From: Halorubrum halodurans
GTDB lineage: Archaea > Halobacteriota > Halobacteria > Halobacteriales > Haloferacaceae
DNA length: 33,923 nucleotides
NCBI RefSeq assembly: GCF_002252985.1
Contig: NZ_NHPJ01000058.1
Coordinates: 1-33,923 of the forward strand
Direction: 5' to 3'
Shown: piece after piece, positions 21,263 to 29,654 of the stretch
Layout: each line of letters begins with the position of its first letter
How positions within the stretch are numbered: the first letter of the stretch is position 1
Program-made: the position numbers and the translations under genes
Notes under the pieces: model-generated
What the model was told of the DNA's origin: nothing
Database searches by the model: none
What the model saw: the letters and a program-made list of their open reading frames with translations, nothing else

Positions 21263-21771
21263 TGCCCGAGTTCGAGGTCGTCGAGCTCCCCGAGACGGAC
21301 CACGTGACGGCGGGCGAGACCGCCCCCGAGTTCACCCGACCGCTCGTCGGCGAGGAGTTCTGGGAGGACCGCGCGCTCTCGGCGGTCGTCGACGGGCCGA
21401 CGCTGCTCGTCTTCCACCCGATGGACGGCGCGTTCCAGACGACGTACGTCTACAACGAGATCGACGACCGCGGGTGGGCCGACGCGCTCCCCGTCTACGG
21501 CGTCTCGATCTCCTCGCCGTACGAGCACAAGGACCTGCTCGCCGAGCGCGGCGACGGGGTTCGAGTCTTCTCGGATCCGAGCGCCGAAGTGATCGAGTCG
21601 TACGGCGTCGCCCACGACGTCGACGGGATGGCGGGGATCACCGAGGCGCGCCCGGCGGTCTTCCTGCTCGACGACGACCGCGTCGTCCGATACGCCTGGG
21701 TCGGGAGCGAACACCCCTCCTTCCCCGACTACGACGCGGTCGAGTCGGCGATCGACGACCTCCTCGAGTGA
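21262..21771 (+). CDS. Cysteine-less redoxin-family protein
   Basis: A 169-residue peroxiredoxin-like fold: GETAPEFTRPLV, then LLVFHPMDGAFQTTYVYNEI and VSISSPYEHKDLLAE, and a C-terminal ARPAVFLLDDDRVVRYAWVG. The PMDGAFQTTY stretch aligns with the PxxxTxxC active site of AhpC/TSA proteins, but threonine or tyrosine replaces the peroxidatic cysteine and the protein has no cysteine at all. So it cannot be a normal peroxidase and may be a chaperone-like or regulatory partner of the CPYC protein beside it. Confidence 0.85.
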   Translation: MPEFEVVELPETDHVTAGETAPEFTRPLVGEEFWEDRALSAVVDGPTLLVFHPMDGAFQTTYVYNEIDDRGWADALPVYGVSISSPYEHKDLLAERGDGVRVFSDPSAEVIESYGVAHDVDGMAGITEARPAVFLLDDDRVVRYAWVGSEHPSFPDYDAVESAIDDLLE

Positions 21772-21847
21772 GCCGGCCGGGACGCTCTCGGGCGCCGGGG
21801 CGGTCCGACCCGCTATCCTTTTTCGATCCGAACGCCTACGTCGACCC

Positions 21848-22504
21848 GTGAACGACGACGCCGACACGGGCGCCGAGGACCGCCGACTCGACGCCGACGA
21901 GGCTCCCGACGTGGACCGCGAACTCCTCGGCCGAGCCGCCGACGCGGTCGCGGCCGGCGGGCTCGTCGTCTACCCGACGGAGACGGTGTACGGGCTGGGC
22001 GGGAACGCGCTCGATCCTGACGCGGTCGAACGCGTGTTCGAGACGAAGGGGCGCGACCGCGACGACCCGCTTTCGCTCGGCGTCGCGAGCGCGGACGCCG
22101 CGTCGAGCCACACCCGGCCGACCGCGCTCGCGACCGCGTTCATGCGGGCGTTCCTGCCGGGGCCGGTGACGGTCGTCGTCGAACGGGGCCCGTCGGTTCC
22201 CGACGCGTTGACCGGCGGGCGCGACCGCGTCGGCGTGCGCGTCCCCGATCACCCGGTCGCCAGGGCGCTGTTGGAGGAGACCGGGCCGCTGACCGCCACC
22301 AGCGCGAACGTCTCCGGAGCCGGCAGCGTCACCCGCGTCGCCGACCTCGACGGGCGGGTGCGCGACCGGGCCGCGGCGGTGATCGACGGCGGCGAGACCG
22401 GCGGGGCGGAGAGCACGGTCGTCGACCCCGAACGGGGGGAGATACACCGTCGCGGCGCGATGGCCGGCGCGGTCGAGGCGTGGCTCGCGGACCCGCCGGT
22501 GTGA
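21848..22504 (+). CDS. sua5: Threonylcarbamoyl-AMP synthase (Sua5/YrdC family)
   Basis: A 218-residue protein from GTG 21848. It makes L-threonylcarbamoyladenylate from Thr, bicarbonate and ATP, the first step of t6A formation in ANN-reading tRNAs. Family marks are GGLVVYPTETVYGLG, the ETKGRDRDDPLSL loop (K-x-R-x-x-x-x-PL), FLPGPVTVVVER, VGVRVPDHPVARALLEE and TATSANVSG. The length fits a YrdC/TsaC-like protein without the extra C-terminal Sua5 domain. The first 25 residues are an acidic extension. A T-rich box (CCTTTTTC) lies upstream. Confidence 0.93.
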   Translation: MNDDADTGAEDRRLDADEAPDVDRELLGRAADAVAAGGLVVYPTETVYGLGGNALDPDAVERVFETKGRDRDDPLSLGVASADAASSHTRPTALATAFMRAFLPGPVTVVVERGPSVPDALTGGRDRVGVRVPDHPVARALLEETGPLTATSANVSGAGSVTRVADLDGRVRDRAAAVIDGGETGGAESTVVDPERGEIHRRGAMAGAVEAWLADPPV

Positions 22505-22535
22505 GACGTCCGAGAAGGGAGCGGCGACGGTCGCG

Positions 22536-22802
22536 CTACACCGAGAGATCGCCCGCCGCCTTGATCACGTCGAGCGACTCGGCGTCGACGGTGTCGACGT
22601 CGAGCCAGTGGGGGACGTACTCGCGTTTCTCGTAGGCTTCGCGCTCGTCGGGAGTGCCGACGGTACACCAGAGCTGCGGCTCGTCGGGGCCGTGCCACCC
22701 GCCCTGCGTGCTGATCCCGAAACAGACCAGCTCCTCGCCCTCGTACTCGATGATCGCGTCCCGACGGATGCCGGGGTCACCGCGGACGATGAGGTGTTGC
22801 AT
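22536..22802 (-). CDS. Small conserved haloarchaeal protein (HAH_0734-like)
   Basis: This encodes 88 residues. Segments LIVRGDPGIRRDAIIEYEGE, VCFGISTQGGWHGPDEPQLW and CTVGTPDEREAYEKREYVPH look like the conserved haloarchaeal family named HAH_0734, recalled by eye. Function unknown. It is convergent with the Sua5 gene and divergent from the UspA gene, whose AT-rich leader starts about 100 bases from its ATG. Confidence 0.75.
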   Translation of the reverse strand: MQHLIVRGDPGIRRDAIIEYEGEELVCFGISTQGGWHGPDEPQLWCTVGTPDEREAYEKREYVPHWLDVDTVDAESLDVIKAAGDLSV

Positions 22803-22908
22803 GTCCCGGAGTTGGCGGGTTCATCGCTTAATCGCTTCGGTACGGACGATCCGCCGCCGGGCGCTCGACCGCGTTCGGCGGGCCGACGCCGAGCGCGGAT
22901 CCGCGTCG

Positions 22909-23047
22909 TATATTGTTCGATCATAAATCGTTCGATCACGATTAAAAGCGATCGAACGTTCAATTATTTCTCGATCATAATCATCGATCAGTCTCGAGAG
23001 GAGATAGATAATGATAATCGTCTATCCTGTCGAAAATCGTTAAGTGG
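22909..23047. repeat. AT-rich island with GTTCGATCA repeats and dyads
   Basis: This stretch is much more AT-rich than its flanks. GTTCGATCA occurs at 22915-22923 and 22930-22938; GATCGAAC at 22950-22957 pairs with the second copy; CGATCATAA recurs near 22972-22980. A looser dyad, GATAGA/TCTATC, follows near 23003-23026. No reading frame uses it. It is the upstream region of the UspA gene (ATG 23112) and also flanks the divergent small gene. The rest of the 22803-23111 gap shows nothing else. Confidence 0.65.
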
Positions 23048-23111
23048 GCCGGGAGCGGACCCTACGATAGAACGGGCGAGCGTCCATCGGACGGCCCGTC
23101 GACCACCGACC

Positions 23112-23711
23112 ATGTCAGCAGACATCGACCCCGACGCGAGCCGCCACGGAGCAGAGCCGACCGTCCGAACCCCGGACGGGACGGGGATCGACGCGGCCGA
23201 CCGCGACGCCGACGAGCGCGCGACCCGCCCGGACCCCGTCGACGGGCCGAACGGCGACGCCGACCCGACCACGGATCCGGCCGCCGCCGGCCTCTTCGAG
23301 CGAGTGCTGGTCGTCACGGACGGCACCGACGTCGGCGAGGCGGCGGTCGAGTCCGCGATCGACCTCGCGGCCGCACACGGCGCGACCGTGGACGCGCTGT
23401 ACGTCGTGGACACGACGGAGGCGTGGGACGTGGTGGTCGAACGCCGCGAGCGCGAGGGCGAGGCCGCCGTCGAGGCCGCCGAGGCTCGCGGCCGGGAGCG
23501 CGGCGTCGACGTCGAGAAGTGGTTCCGCTACGGCACCGCCCACGAGGAGGTGCTCGGGTTCGCCGAGGCCCACGACGTCGACCTCGTCGTGCTCGGCTCG
23601 GCCCGTCGGACCGGGCTGGACCGGCTCGTTCATCCCGAGCCGCTCCCGACGCGGGTTCAACGCGGCAGTTCGGTCCCCACGCTGGTGGTCGGCGTCGACG
23701 ACGAACGCTGA
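23112..23711 (+). CDS. UspA-family universal stress protein
   Basis: A 199-residue protein. The first 60 residues are an acidic, proline-rich, probably disordered extension. The UspA domain follows: LFERVLVVTDGTDVGEAAVESAIDLAAAHGA, VDALYVVDT, DVEKWFRYGTAHEEVLGFAEAHDVDLVVLGSARRTGLDRL and SSVPTLVVGVD. The ATP-type G-x2-G-x9-G-(S/T) motif is altered: the final segment reads GSARRTGLDRLVH...VQRGSSVPTLVV. A role in stress response is from the family. Confidence 0.88.
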   Translation: MSADIDPDASRHGAEPTVRTPDGTGIDAADRDADERATRPDPVDGPNGDADPTTDPAAAGLFERVLVVTDGTDVGEAAVESAIDLAAAHGATVDALYVVDTTEAWDVVVERREREGEAAVEAAEARGRERGVDVEKWFRYGTAHEEVLGFAEAHDVDLVVLGSARRTGLDRLVHPEPLPTRVQRGSSVPTLVVGVDDER

Positions 23712-23730
23712 TCCGGATCGAACTCGTCGC

Positions 23731-25551
23731 CTAGGGCGCGTAGTAGTACTCGCCGTCGCGCTTCTGTTGCCGGTCCTTCTGTGAGTCCGGCTTGTTGATC
23801 CGCGGGCGGCCGGTCCGCTCGTCGCGTCGGAACGTGATGTCGAGGTCGGCGAGGAAGTCGTTCATCCCCTCGCGCATCTCCTGTGGCCGGGTCGCACGAC
23901 CGCGTTCCGCGGGCTCGCCGTCGAACACCATGAGGCGGTCCGCGAGCAGGTCGATCATGTAGATGTCGTGGTCGATCACCAGCACGGTCGCGTCGTGGTT
24001 CTCCGCGTATCGCCGGATCGCGGTCGTCGCGCGCACCCGCTGTTCGACGTCGAGGTGCGCGGAGGGCTCGTCGAGCAGGTAGAGGTCGGCGTCCTCCGAG
24101 AGACACGCCGCGATCGCGACGCGCTGGCGCTCGCCGCCCGACAGGTCCGTGAGGTCCTGTTCCATGATCCGGTCGAGCTGGAGCGGCCCCGCGATCTCCG
24201 TGTTCCAGTAGGAGCTGCCGAACTCGTCGGTGATCGATGAGAGGAACGCGTCGACGCGCATCGGCTGGTCGATCTCGATGTACTGCGGCTTGTACGCGAT
24301 GTCGAGCTCGAACTCGAGGCTGCCCGCATCCGGCTCCAGCGAGCCGGCGAACAGCTTCGCGAGCGTCGACTTCCCGATCCCGTTGGGGCCGACGATCCCG
24401 AGCACCTCTCCCTCGCGTATCGTCCCGCCCTCGACGTGGAGGTCGAACTCCCCCTCGCCGTAGGACTTCTCGAGGTCCGGGTACTCCACGAGCGGCGTTC
24501 CCTTCGAGGAGGCCCGCGGCGCGTGTTCCTCGAAGGTGATCGCGGAGGGGCGGATCCGCATGTTCTCGTTCTCGAGGTACCCCTTGAGGTACTCGTTGAT
24601 CCCGTTGCGGACCGACTTGGGGTCCGTGATGACCCCGTACGCGCCCGGCTCCCCGTACGCGACGTGGAGGGTGTCGGCCAACAGATCGAGGATCGCCAGG
24701 TCGTGTTCGACCACGAGCATCGACCGCTCTGAGCCGGGATCGTTCGCCAGCTCCTGGATCAGCCGCGCCGCGACCATCCGCTGGCCGATGTCGAGGTACG
24801 GCGTGATCTCGTCGAGGAAGTAGAAGTCGGCGTCGCGCGCCAGACACGCCGCGATCGCGACGCGCTGGAGCTCGCCGCCGGAGATCGAGTCGATGTCCTG
24901 GTCCATCACCGGCCGGATGTTGAGCCGGTCGATGAGGTCGTCGAGCACGCCGCGCTCGTCGGTGCGTTCGAGCAGCTGGCGGGTGTTGCCGTCGAACTGC
25001 TTCGGGATCTGATCGACGTACTGGGGCTTCCGGGCGACCGTCACGTCGTCGGCCTCCAGCGCGGCGAGGTAGTTCTGGAGACCAGTCCCGCGGAAGCGGT
25101 CGAGGACGCGCTCCCAGTCGGGCTCCGCCTCGTGCTCGCCGAGGTTCGGGACCCGCTCGCCCGCGAGCGCGTGGACCGCCGTCGACTTCCCGATCCCGTT
25201 GGGACCCAGGATCCCGGTGACCTTGCCGGGCTCCGGCGTCGGGAGTCCGTACAGCGCGAACGCGTTCTCGCCGTACCGGTGGACGGGGGCCTCCTCGAGT
25301 TCGGAGGGGAGGTTGATGATCTCTATCGCGTCGAACGGGCACTTCTCGACGCAGATGCCGCAGGTCTCGCCGAGACAGATCTCCTCGGAGATCCGGATCT
25401 GGTCGGGGTCGCCCTCCTCGGCGTCCTCGCCGCGCTCGGTGATACACTCCTTGCCCGTCCGGTTCGGCGGGCAGTAGTTCGCGCACTCGTAGTTACATCG
25501 GTCGGGCTGGCATCGATCCAGATCCACGACTGCGATGCTGTCGTCGGCCAT
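23731..25551 (-). CDS. abce1: ABCE1/Rli1 ribosome-recycling ATPase
   Basis: A 606-residue protein. The N-terminus has two [4Fe-4S] ferredoxin-like clusters (CQPDRCNYECANYCP and CLGETCGICVEKCPFDAI). Then come NBD1 with Walker A GPNGIGKST, signature SGGELQRVAIA and Walker B FYFLDEITPYLD, and NBD2 with GPNGIGKST, LSGGERQRVAIA and LYLLDEPSAHLD. It splits terminated 70S ribosomes with aRF1/Pelota and is essential in archaea. NBD1 has DEIT where many ABCE1 have DEPS; the catalytic glutamate is kept. The C-terminus ends in RDGEYYYAP. It follows the EMC6-like gene by 1 base. Confidence 0.96.
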   Translation of the reverse strand: MADDSIAVVDLDRCQPDRCNYECANYCPPNRTGKECITERGEDAEEGDPDQIRISEEICLGETCGICVEKCPFDAIEIINLPSELEEAPVHRYGENAFALYGLPTPEPGKVTGILGPNGIGKSTAVHALAGERVPNLGEHEAEPDWERVLDRFRGTGLQNYLAALEADDVTVARKPQYVDQIPKQFDGNTRQLLERTDERGVLDDLIDRLNIRPVMDQDIDSISGGELQRVAIAACLARDADFYFLDEITPYLDIGQRMVAARLIQELANDPGSERSMLVVEHDLAILDLLADTLHVAYGEPGAYGVITDPKSVRNGINEYLKGYLENENMRIRPSAITFEEHAPRASSKGTPLVEYPDLEKSYGEGEFDLHVEGGTIREGEVLGIVGPNGIGKSTLAKLFAGSLEPDAGSLEFELDIAYKPQYIEIDQPMRVDAFLSSITDEFGSSYWNTEIAGPLQLDRIMEQDLTDLSGGERQRVAIAACLSEDADLYLLDEPSAHLDVEQRVRATTAIRRYAENHDATVLVIDHDIYMIDLLADRLMVFDGEPAERGRATRPQEMREGMNDFLADLDITFRRDERTGRPRINKPDSQKDRQQKRDGEYYYAP

Positions 25552-25552
25552 C

Positions 25553-25861
25553 TCAGAACGTCACCGCCGAGGTCAGAAGCACCGTGTAGCTGATGAACCA
25601 CAGCGTGAACGTCATGAACGCCACGTAGAAGTTGTCCTTGACGCCGAAGTCGGTGATGTCGACCCCGAAGACGCTGTACACCGGATACTGGAGGAACACG
25701 AACGCGCCCAGGACCACGAGAGCCATCGTGTCGGCGGCGTCGACGGGATCGGTCCCGACGTAAGCGGCCGACACCACGCCCGCGGCGATCCCCGCGAGAC
25801 AGCAGATCGTGGTGACGACCACGCTCCGGGCATGCCCGGAGATCCCCGATTCGTCGCTCAT
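25553..25861 (-). CDS. EMC6-like membrane protein
   Basis: A 102-residue protein with three hydrophobic segments: SVVVTTICCLAGIAAGVVSA, MALVVLGAFVFLQYPVYSVF and FYVAFMTFTLWFISYTVLLT. Size, segment spacing and the place beside abce1 fit archaeal relatives of EMC6, a core part of the membrane insertase complex. The name is by resemblance. A T-rich element (GGTTTTTC) about 25 bases before the ATG looks like its promoter, giving a near-leaderless abce1 operon. Confidence 0.7.
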   Translation of the reverse strand: MSDESGISGHARSVVVTTICCLAGIAAGVVSAAYVGTDPVDAADTMALVVLGAFVFLQYPVYSVFGVDITDFGVKDNFYVAFMTFTLWFISYTVLLTSAVTF

Positions 25862-26315
25862 ACGTACGGATCCGCGATCGCCCGTGAAAAACCGTTCGTT
25901 CCGCTCACGTCCGGCTCACCGTTCGGCTCCGCTTCGCGCCCGCTCCCGTAGTCGCCCGTCTCCGCCCACGCCGTGTCCGCTCGGGGCGTCCTCACTCACG
26001 GCACGACGTCCCCGCCCACGGTCCGGGATGGCCGCCTCGGAACGTGTCCGATTTTCAGACATACCATACACCATACATTTCGGTCGGGGGCACGCTCGGA
26101 ACGGGCCGACCTCGATCCGATCCGCCCGTCGGATCCGACCGCGCGGCAAGCGCGCGCGAGGTTCGATCGCTGACTGACTGGTCAGTCCACCACCCACGTT
26201 CCAGCAACATTTTCTTGTAAGTGGGAAAGAAGCCAGCAATTATCTCCGCTACATCGCCCGAGATCGGGGGTGTTGCATCAACATTTATCACCGTGTGCGG
26301 TTTCGATTCGTAGCG
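25862..26315. other. Intergenic region with repeats and a TetR-like dyad
   Basis: No convincing gene lies in these 454 bases. It holds promoters for the EMC6-like gene (left) and the wHTH gene (right: CATTTATCA at 26282-26290). There is a tandem ACCATAC pair at 26063-26076, next to a run of ATACA. A near-perfect dyad GACTGAC-TG-GTCAGTC at 26172-26187 resembles operators of TetR-type regulators. Base composition drops in GC from about 26050 and again after 26200. Confidence 0.55.
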
Positions 26316-26597
26316 ATGGCTGGAACCCAAACGGAGGGTCTCGACGACCTCCCGCCGAGCGCCAAACTCGTCTTCAAGGTACTCGAATACAACGGACCGC
26401 TGACACAGAAGGGGATCGTTCAGGAGTCGATGCTGTCGGCTCGAACGGTCCGCTACGCCCTCGAACGTCTGGAAGGGATCGACGTCGTCGACGAGGACGT
26501 CTACTTCGCGGACGCTCGGCAGAACCTGTACAAGCTCACCGAGCCCGCTCAGGAGTTCACGAGCGAGGACCGGGATGCCTCCTGTACCGCGGACTAA
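26316..26597 (+). CDS. Small winged-helix regulator (MarR/TrmB-like)
   Basis: A 93-residue protein from ATG 26316 (a GTG at 26295 is a weaker start). The region LPPSAKLVFKVLEYNGPLTQKGIVQESMLSARTVRYALERLEGIDVV is a wHTH with a clear recognition helix (SARTVRYALERL). VYFADARQNLYKLTE is the wing. Short, stand-alone wHTH proteins like this are common in haloarchaea. TATA-like CATTTATCA lies 26-34 bases upstream. It is tail-to-tail with the next gene (overlap CTAA). Confidence 0.87.
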   Translation: MAGTQTEGLDDLPPSAKLVFKVLEYNGPLTQKGIVQESMLSARTVRYALERLEGIDVVDEDVYFADARQNLYKLTEPAQEFTSEDRDASCTAD

Positions 26598-26902
26598 CTC
26601 CCCTCCTCACGCTCGACCGATCGGGCGCCCCGAGCCGCCTCGAACACGGTGAGCCCTATCGCGACCAGGAGCGCCGACGTGGCCGCGAAGACGAACGCCA
26701 GGAGCGCGAACCAGACGTCGGGACCGACCACCGGATACTCGCGGACCTCCACGAGCGGACCGAGGAGTTCCAGCGCGCGGACGAGGTACAGCAGGACCGC
26801 CAGCGACGCCCCGACCACGAGACCGACGCGGACGTTCCGATAGAACGCCAGCGATTCGAGCAAGACGAGCATCGGGGGCTTGTCCGTCGTGTCGTCGCTC
26901 AC
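26594..26902 (-). CDS. Two-helix membrane protein
   Basis: A 102-residue protein: cytoplasmic N-terminus MSDDTTDKPPMLVLLESLAF, then helix 1 (VRVGLVVGASLAVLLYLV) and helix 2 (VWFALLAFVFAATSALLVAIGL). A short acidic tail (SVEREEGS) closes it. It resembles small haloarchaeal DUF75xx-type membrane proteins. Function unknown. Its stop overlaps that of the wHTH gene by 4 bases. Confidence 0.78.
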   Translation of the reverse strand: MSDDTTDKPPMLVLLESLAFYRNVRVGLVVGASLAVLLYLVRALELLGPLVEVREYPVVGPDVWFALLAFVFAATSALLVAIGLTVFEAARGARSVEREEGS

Positions 26903-27093
26903 ACGTCCTCGTACCCGCTACACTCGCAAAGAGTCGTCGGAACCGGACCGGCGTGCGACGCCGCCGCGAGGCGAGTCGTCCGTGCGGGACCGCCGTGGCC
27001 GGACGGCCGATACGTCACCGTCGATCGTCTTATTTTCTCTCGAACAGTCTTCGCAACCAACGGGACTAAGGGCGTCTCGACCGATCCGGGCGT

Positions 27094-28092
27094 GTGAGAC
27101 GCGTGCTTCTCTCGGCGTCCTCGATGATCGATCCCGACGCGTTCCGGACGCTCCTCGGGGACGCCGTCGACGAGCCGGTCGAGATCGCGGTCGCCCCGCT
27201 CGGGTCGACAGAACGACTGGTCGAGGCCGGGTCGGAACGCGGAGACGGGACGGGCTTCGACGCCGTCGTTGTCGACGTGGACACGCCGGTGACCGCCGAG
27301 GCGATCGACGCGCTCGGGGACGACCTCGAGGCGGTCGTCCGCGCCGCCGTCGGCGTCGACGACGTCGACGTCGCGGCCGCGGCCGACGCCGGAGTGACGG
27401 TGACGCGGGTGCCGAAGTACTGTACGGAGGAGGTGGCGACCCACTCCCTCTCGCTGCTGTTCGCCTGCCTGCGGTCCGTGACGCCGTACGACGACGCGGT
27501 CGCCGACGGCCGATGGGCGTGGGAGGACGGACGTCCGGTCCGGCGGGTGAGCGCGTCGACGATCGGCCTCCTCTCGTTCGGCCCCATCGCGAGGCGGGCC
27601 GCGGAGCAGCTCTCCGGGTTCGGCGCGGAGCTGATCGCACACGACCCGTTCGTCGACGGCGACCGGATGCGCGAACGCGGCGTGGAGAAGGTGAAATTCG
27701 ACGCCCTGTTCGACCGGAGCGACCACGTCGCGGTGTACGCCCCGCTGACCGAGTCGACTCGGGGTATCGTCGACGCCGACGCGCTCTCCCGGCTGTCGGC
27801 TCACTCGGTCGTCGTCAACGTGGGACGCGGCCCCGTGGTCGACGACGGCGCGCTGGCGGAGGCGCTGGACTCGGGAGCGATCAAGGCCGCGGGTCTCGAC
27901 GTGCTCGCCGAGGAGCCGCCGGACGACGACCCGCTCGTCGGCCGCGACGACACGGTCGTCACGCCACACGCCGCCTGGTACAGCGAGGACGCCCGCGAGG
28001 ACCTGAACCGGAGCGCCGCCGCCGACGTCGCCGCCGTCCTGGCCGGCGACGTCCCCGCGGGACGCGTGGATCCGAACGCGGACTGGCTGTGA
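27094..28092 (+). CDS. CtBP-like D-2-hydroxyacid dehydrogenase
   Basis: A 332-residue protein from GTG 27094 (ATG 27124 possible). It has the flanking catalytic domain, then a NAD-binding domain (TIGLLSFGPIARRAAEQL...LIAHDPFV). The catalytic triad is present: R in VNVGRGPVV, E in LAEEPP and H in TPHAAWYS. TPHAAWYSEDA is typical of C-terminal-binding-protein/phosphoglycerate-dehydrogenase relatives. The dinucleotide motif GxGxxG reads SFGPIA, lacking two of three glycines. The substrate is unknown. It is convergent with the next gene, 10 bases apart. Confidence 0.87.
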   Translation: MRRVLLSASSMIDPDAFRTLLGDAVDEPVEIAVAPLGSTERLVEAGSERGDGTGFDAVVVDVDTPVTAEAIDALGDDLEAVVRAAVGVDDVDVAAAADAGVTVTRVPKYCTEEVATHSLSLLFACLRSVTPYDDAVADGRWAWEDGRPVRRVSASTIGLLSFGPIARRAAEQLSGFGAELIAHDPFVDGDRMRERGVEKVKFDALFDRSDHVAVYAPLTESTRGIVDADALSRLSAHSVVVNVGRGPVVDDGALAEALDSGAIKAAGLDVLAEEPPDDDPLVGRDDTVVTPHAAWYSEDAREDLNRSAAADVAAVLAGDVPAGRVDPNADWL

Positions 28093-28102
28093 CCGGTGCG
28101 GC

Positions 28103-28894
28103 TCACAGCCGGTCGGTGAGGTCGAACTCGCCGCCTGGATCGTCGTCGGCGTCAGGGTCGCCGTCGCCCTCGGATCCCTCGCCTCCGATCGTCCCGACGG
28201 TGTCGACGCCGGCCGACTCCAGCCCCGCGGCCAGTCCGTCGCCGAGCCCGTAGGTGTCTCGAACCGTGCGCGCGAGCACGCCGTCACGCTCGAAGACGAC
28301 GTAGACGGCGACGAAGTCGTGTGCGGCCGGCCGGAGCACGAACACCTCGCGGGGCGCGTCGTCCCCCCGCGTCTCGTTGACCCGGTCCACGAGCGGCTCC
28401 ACCGGGATCCGGGCCGCTCGAAGCTCCTCGAAGGTGTCCGTTCCGGGAGCGTCGGCGAACAGGTAGAGCGCGCCGTTCGGCTCGCCGTCGGTCGAGCGCG
28501 TCGTGACCGATCCCACCGCCTCCCCCTCCGCGCGGATCCCCTGCCACGCGTCGACGGCGGCCTCGAACATCCCGTCGATCCCGTCGGCGAACCGGAACCG
28601 GCTCTCGCGGACGGTCGTCACCTCGGCGAACCGGGCGGTGCCGTCCTCCCACGCCAGCGTCGCGTCGACGACGGCGCCGGGTTCGAGGTCGGCGACCCGG
28701 TCGGCGATCTCGCCCTCGTAGCCGGTCGCGGTCGCGTACAGCGGGTCGTACGCCTCCGCGGCGTCCGGATCGGTCGGATCGACCGGTCCGTCGGGCAGCT
28801 CGACGAGGACGAACTCGGCGGGACCGTCGCCGCCGTCGACGGGTCGCGGACGGCGGTCGTGGACGCGAAACCGGCCGGTCGTCGTCGGGTTCAT
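28103..28894 (-). CDS. Conserved haloarchaeal protein of unknown function (DUF6663-like)
   Basis: A 263-residue protein from ATG 28894 (MNPTTTGRFRVHDRRPRPVD). It has FVLVELPDGPVDPTDPDAAEAYDPLYATATGYEGEIADRVADLEPG, then an all alpha-beta domain (ADGIDGMFEAAVDAWQGIRA...FVLRPAAHDFVAVYVVFERDG). It ends with a HhH-like patch (LAAGLESAGVDTVGTIG) and an acidic tail. Probably the haloarchaeal family DUF6663. It is divergent from the methyltransferase gene. Confidence 0.75.
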   Translation of the reverse strand: MNPTTTGRFRVHDRRPRPVDGGDGPAEFVLVELPDGPVDPTDPDAAEAYDPLYATATGYEGEIADRVADLEPGAVVDATLAWEDGTARFAEVTTVRESRFRFADGIDGMFEAAVDAWQGIRAEGEAVGSVTTRSTDGEPNGALYLFADAPGTDTFEELRAARIPVEPLVDRVNETRGDDAPREVFVLRPAAHDFVAVYVVFERDGVLARTVRDTYGLGDGLAAGLESAGVDTVGTIGGEGSEGDGDPDADDDPGGEFDLTDRL

Positions 28895-29030
28895 ACCGAC
28901 GGAACGGCCGGTTCCCGGATAAGACGGTCGGAATCGATCCGTCGCCGAGCCGGGATCGACGGGGGATCGGAACCGATCCGTCCCGGCCGGATCCGTGTCG
29001 TTATGGGGTCGGCTCCCCAACCGACGACCA

Positions 29031-29654
29031 ATGGGGATCCTCGAGGACAAGTCGAACGCCCGGCTGTTCTACAAGTACCTCTCGAAGGTGTACGACCAGG
29101 TCAACCGGTTCAACTGGAACGACGAGATGCGCTCGGAGGCGCTCTCGTGGCTGGAGTTCGGCGAGGACGACCGGGTGCTCGACGTCGGCTGCGGGACGGG
29201 GTTCGGCACGGAGGGACTGTTGGAACACGCCGAGGACGTCCACGGGCTCGACCAGAGCGTCCACCAGATGGAGAAGGCCTTCGAGAAGTTCGGGAAACGC
29301 GACCGGGTGAGCTTCTACCGCGGCGACGCCGAGCGGCTCCCGTTCCGCGACGACGCCTTCGACGTGGTCTGGTCGTCGGGCTCCATCGAGTACTGGCCGA
29401 ACCCCGTCGAGGGGCTCAGGGAGCTTCGTCGCGTCGCGAAGCCGGGCGGACAGGTGCTCGTCGTCGGTCCCGACTACCCGCACAACCGCGTGCTCCAGCG
29501 CGTCGCCGACGCGATCATGCTCTTCTACGACGAGGACGAGGCCGACCGGATGTTCGAGGCGGCGGGCTACGAGGAGTACGACCACCACATCCAGCGTGCG
29601 ACGCCGCGGAGCCCGCGGGCGATCACGACCGTCGCGCGGGTCCCCGAGGAGTAG
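29031..29654 (+). CDS. SAM-dependent methyltransferase (class I)
   Basis: A 207-residue protein. N-terminus SNARLFYKYLSKVYDQVNRF, then motif I VLDVGCGTGFGTEGL, post-I GLDQSVHQMEKA, motif II FRGDAERLPFRDDAFDVVWSSGSIEYWPNP-like and motif III ELRRVAKPGGQVLVVGPDYP. It resembles UbiE/MPBQ-type quinone methyltransferases (motif YxxLSxVYD near the start), so menaquinone or a related lipid quinone is a fair guess. The C-terminus YEEYDHHIQRATPRSPRAI fits this class. Confidence 0.85.
   Translation: MGILEDKSNARLFYKYLSKVYDQVNRFNWNDEMRSEALSWLEFGEDDRVLDVGCGTGFGTEGLLEHAEDVHGLDQSVHQMEKAFEKFGKRDRVSFYRGDAERLPFRDDAFDVVWSSGSIEYWPNPVEGLRELRRVAKPGGQVLVVGPDYPHNRVLQRVADAIMLFYDEDEADRMFEAAGYEEYDHHIQRATPRSPRAITTVARVPEE

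Noticed and set aside
25916..26062. 48-codon leftward frame starting MSENRTRSEAAIPDR
   Set aside because: Very basic, low-complexity, no domain, and codon use only partly haloarchaeal; kept as intergenic.
26055..26330. 91-codon leftward frame opposite the wHTH promoter
   Set aside because: It runs through the TATA box and dyad of the rightward gene and has no recognisable domain.
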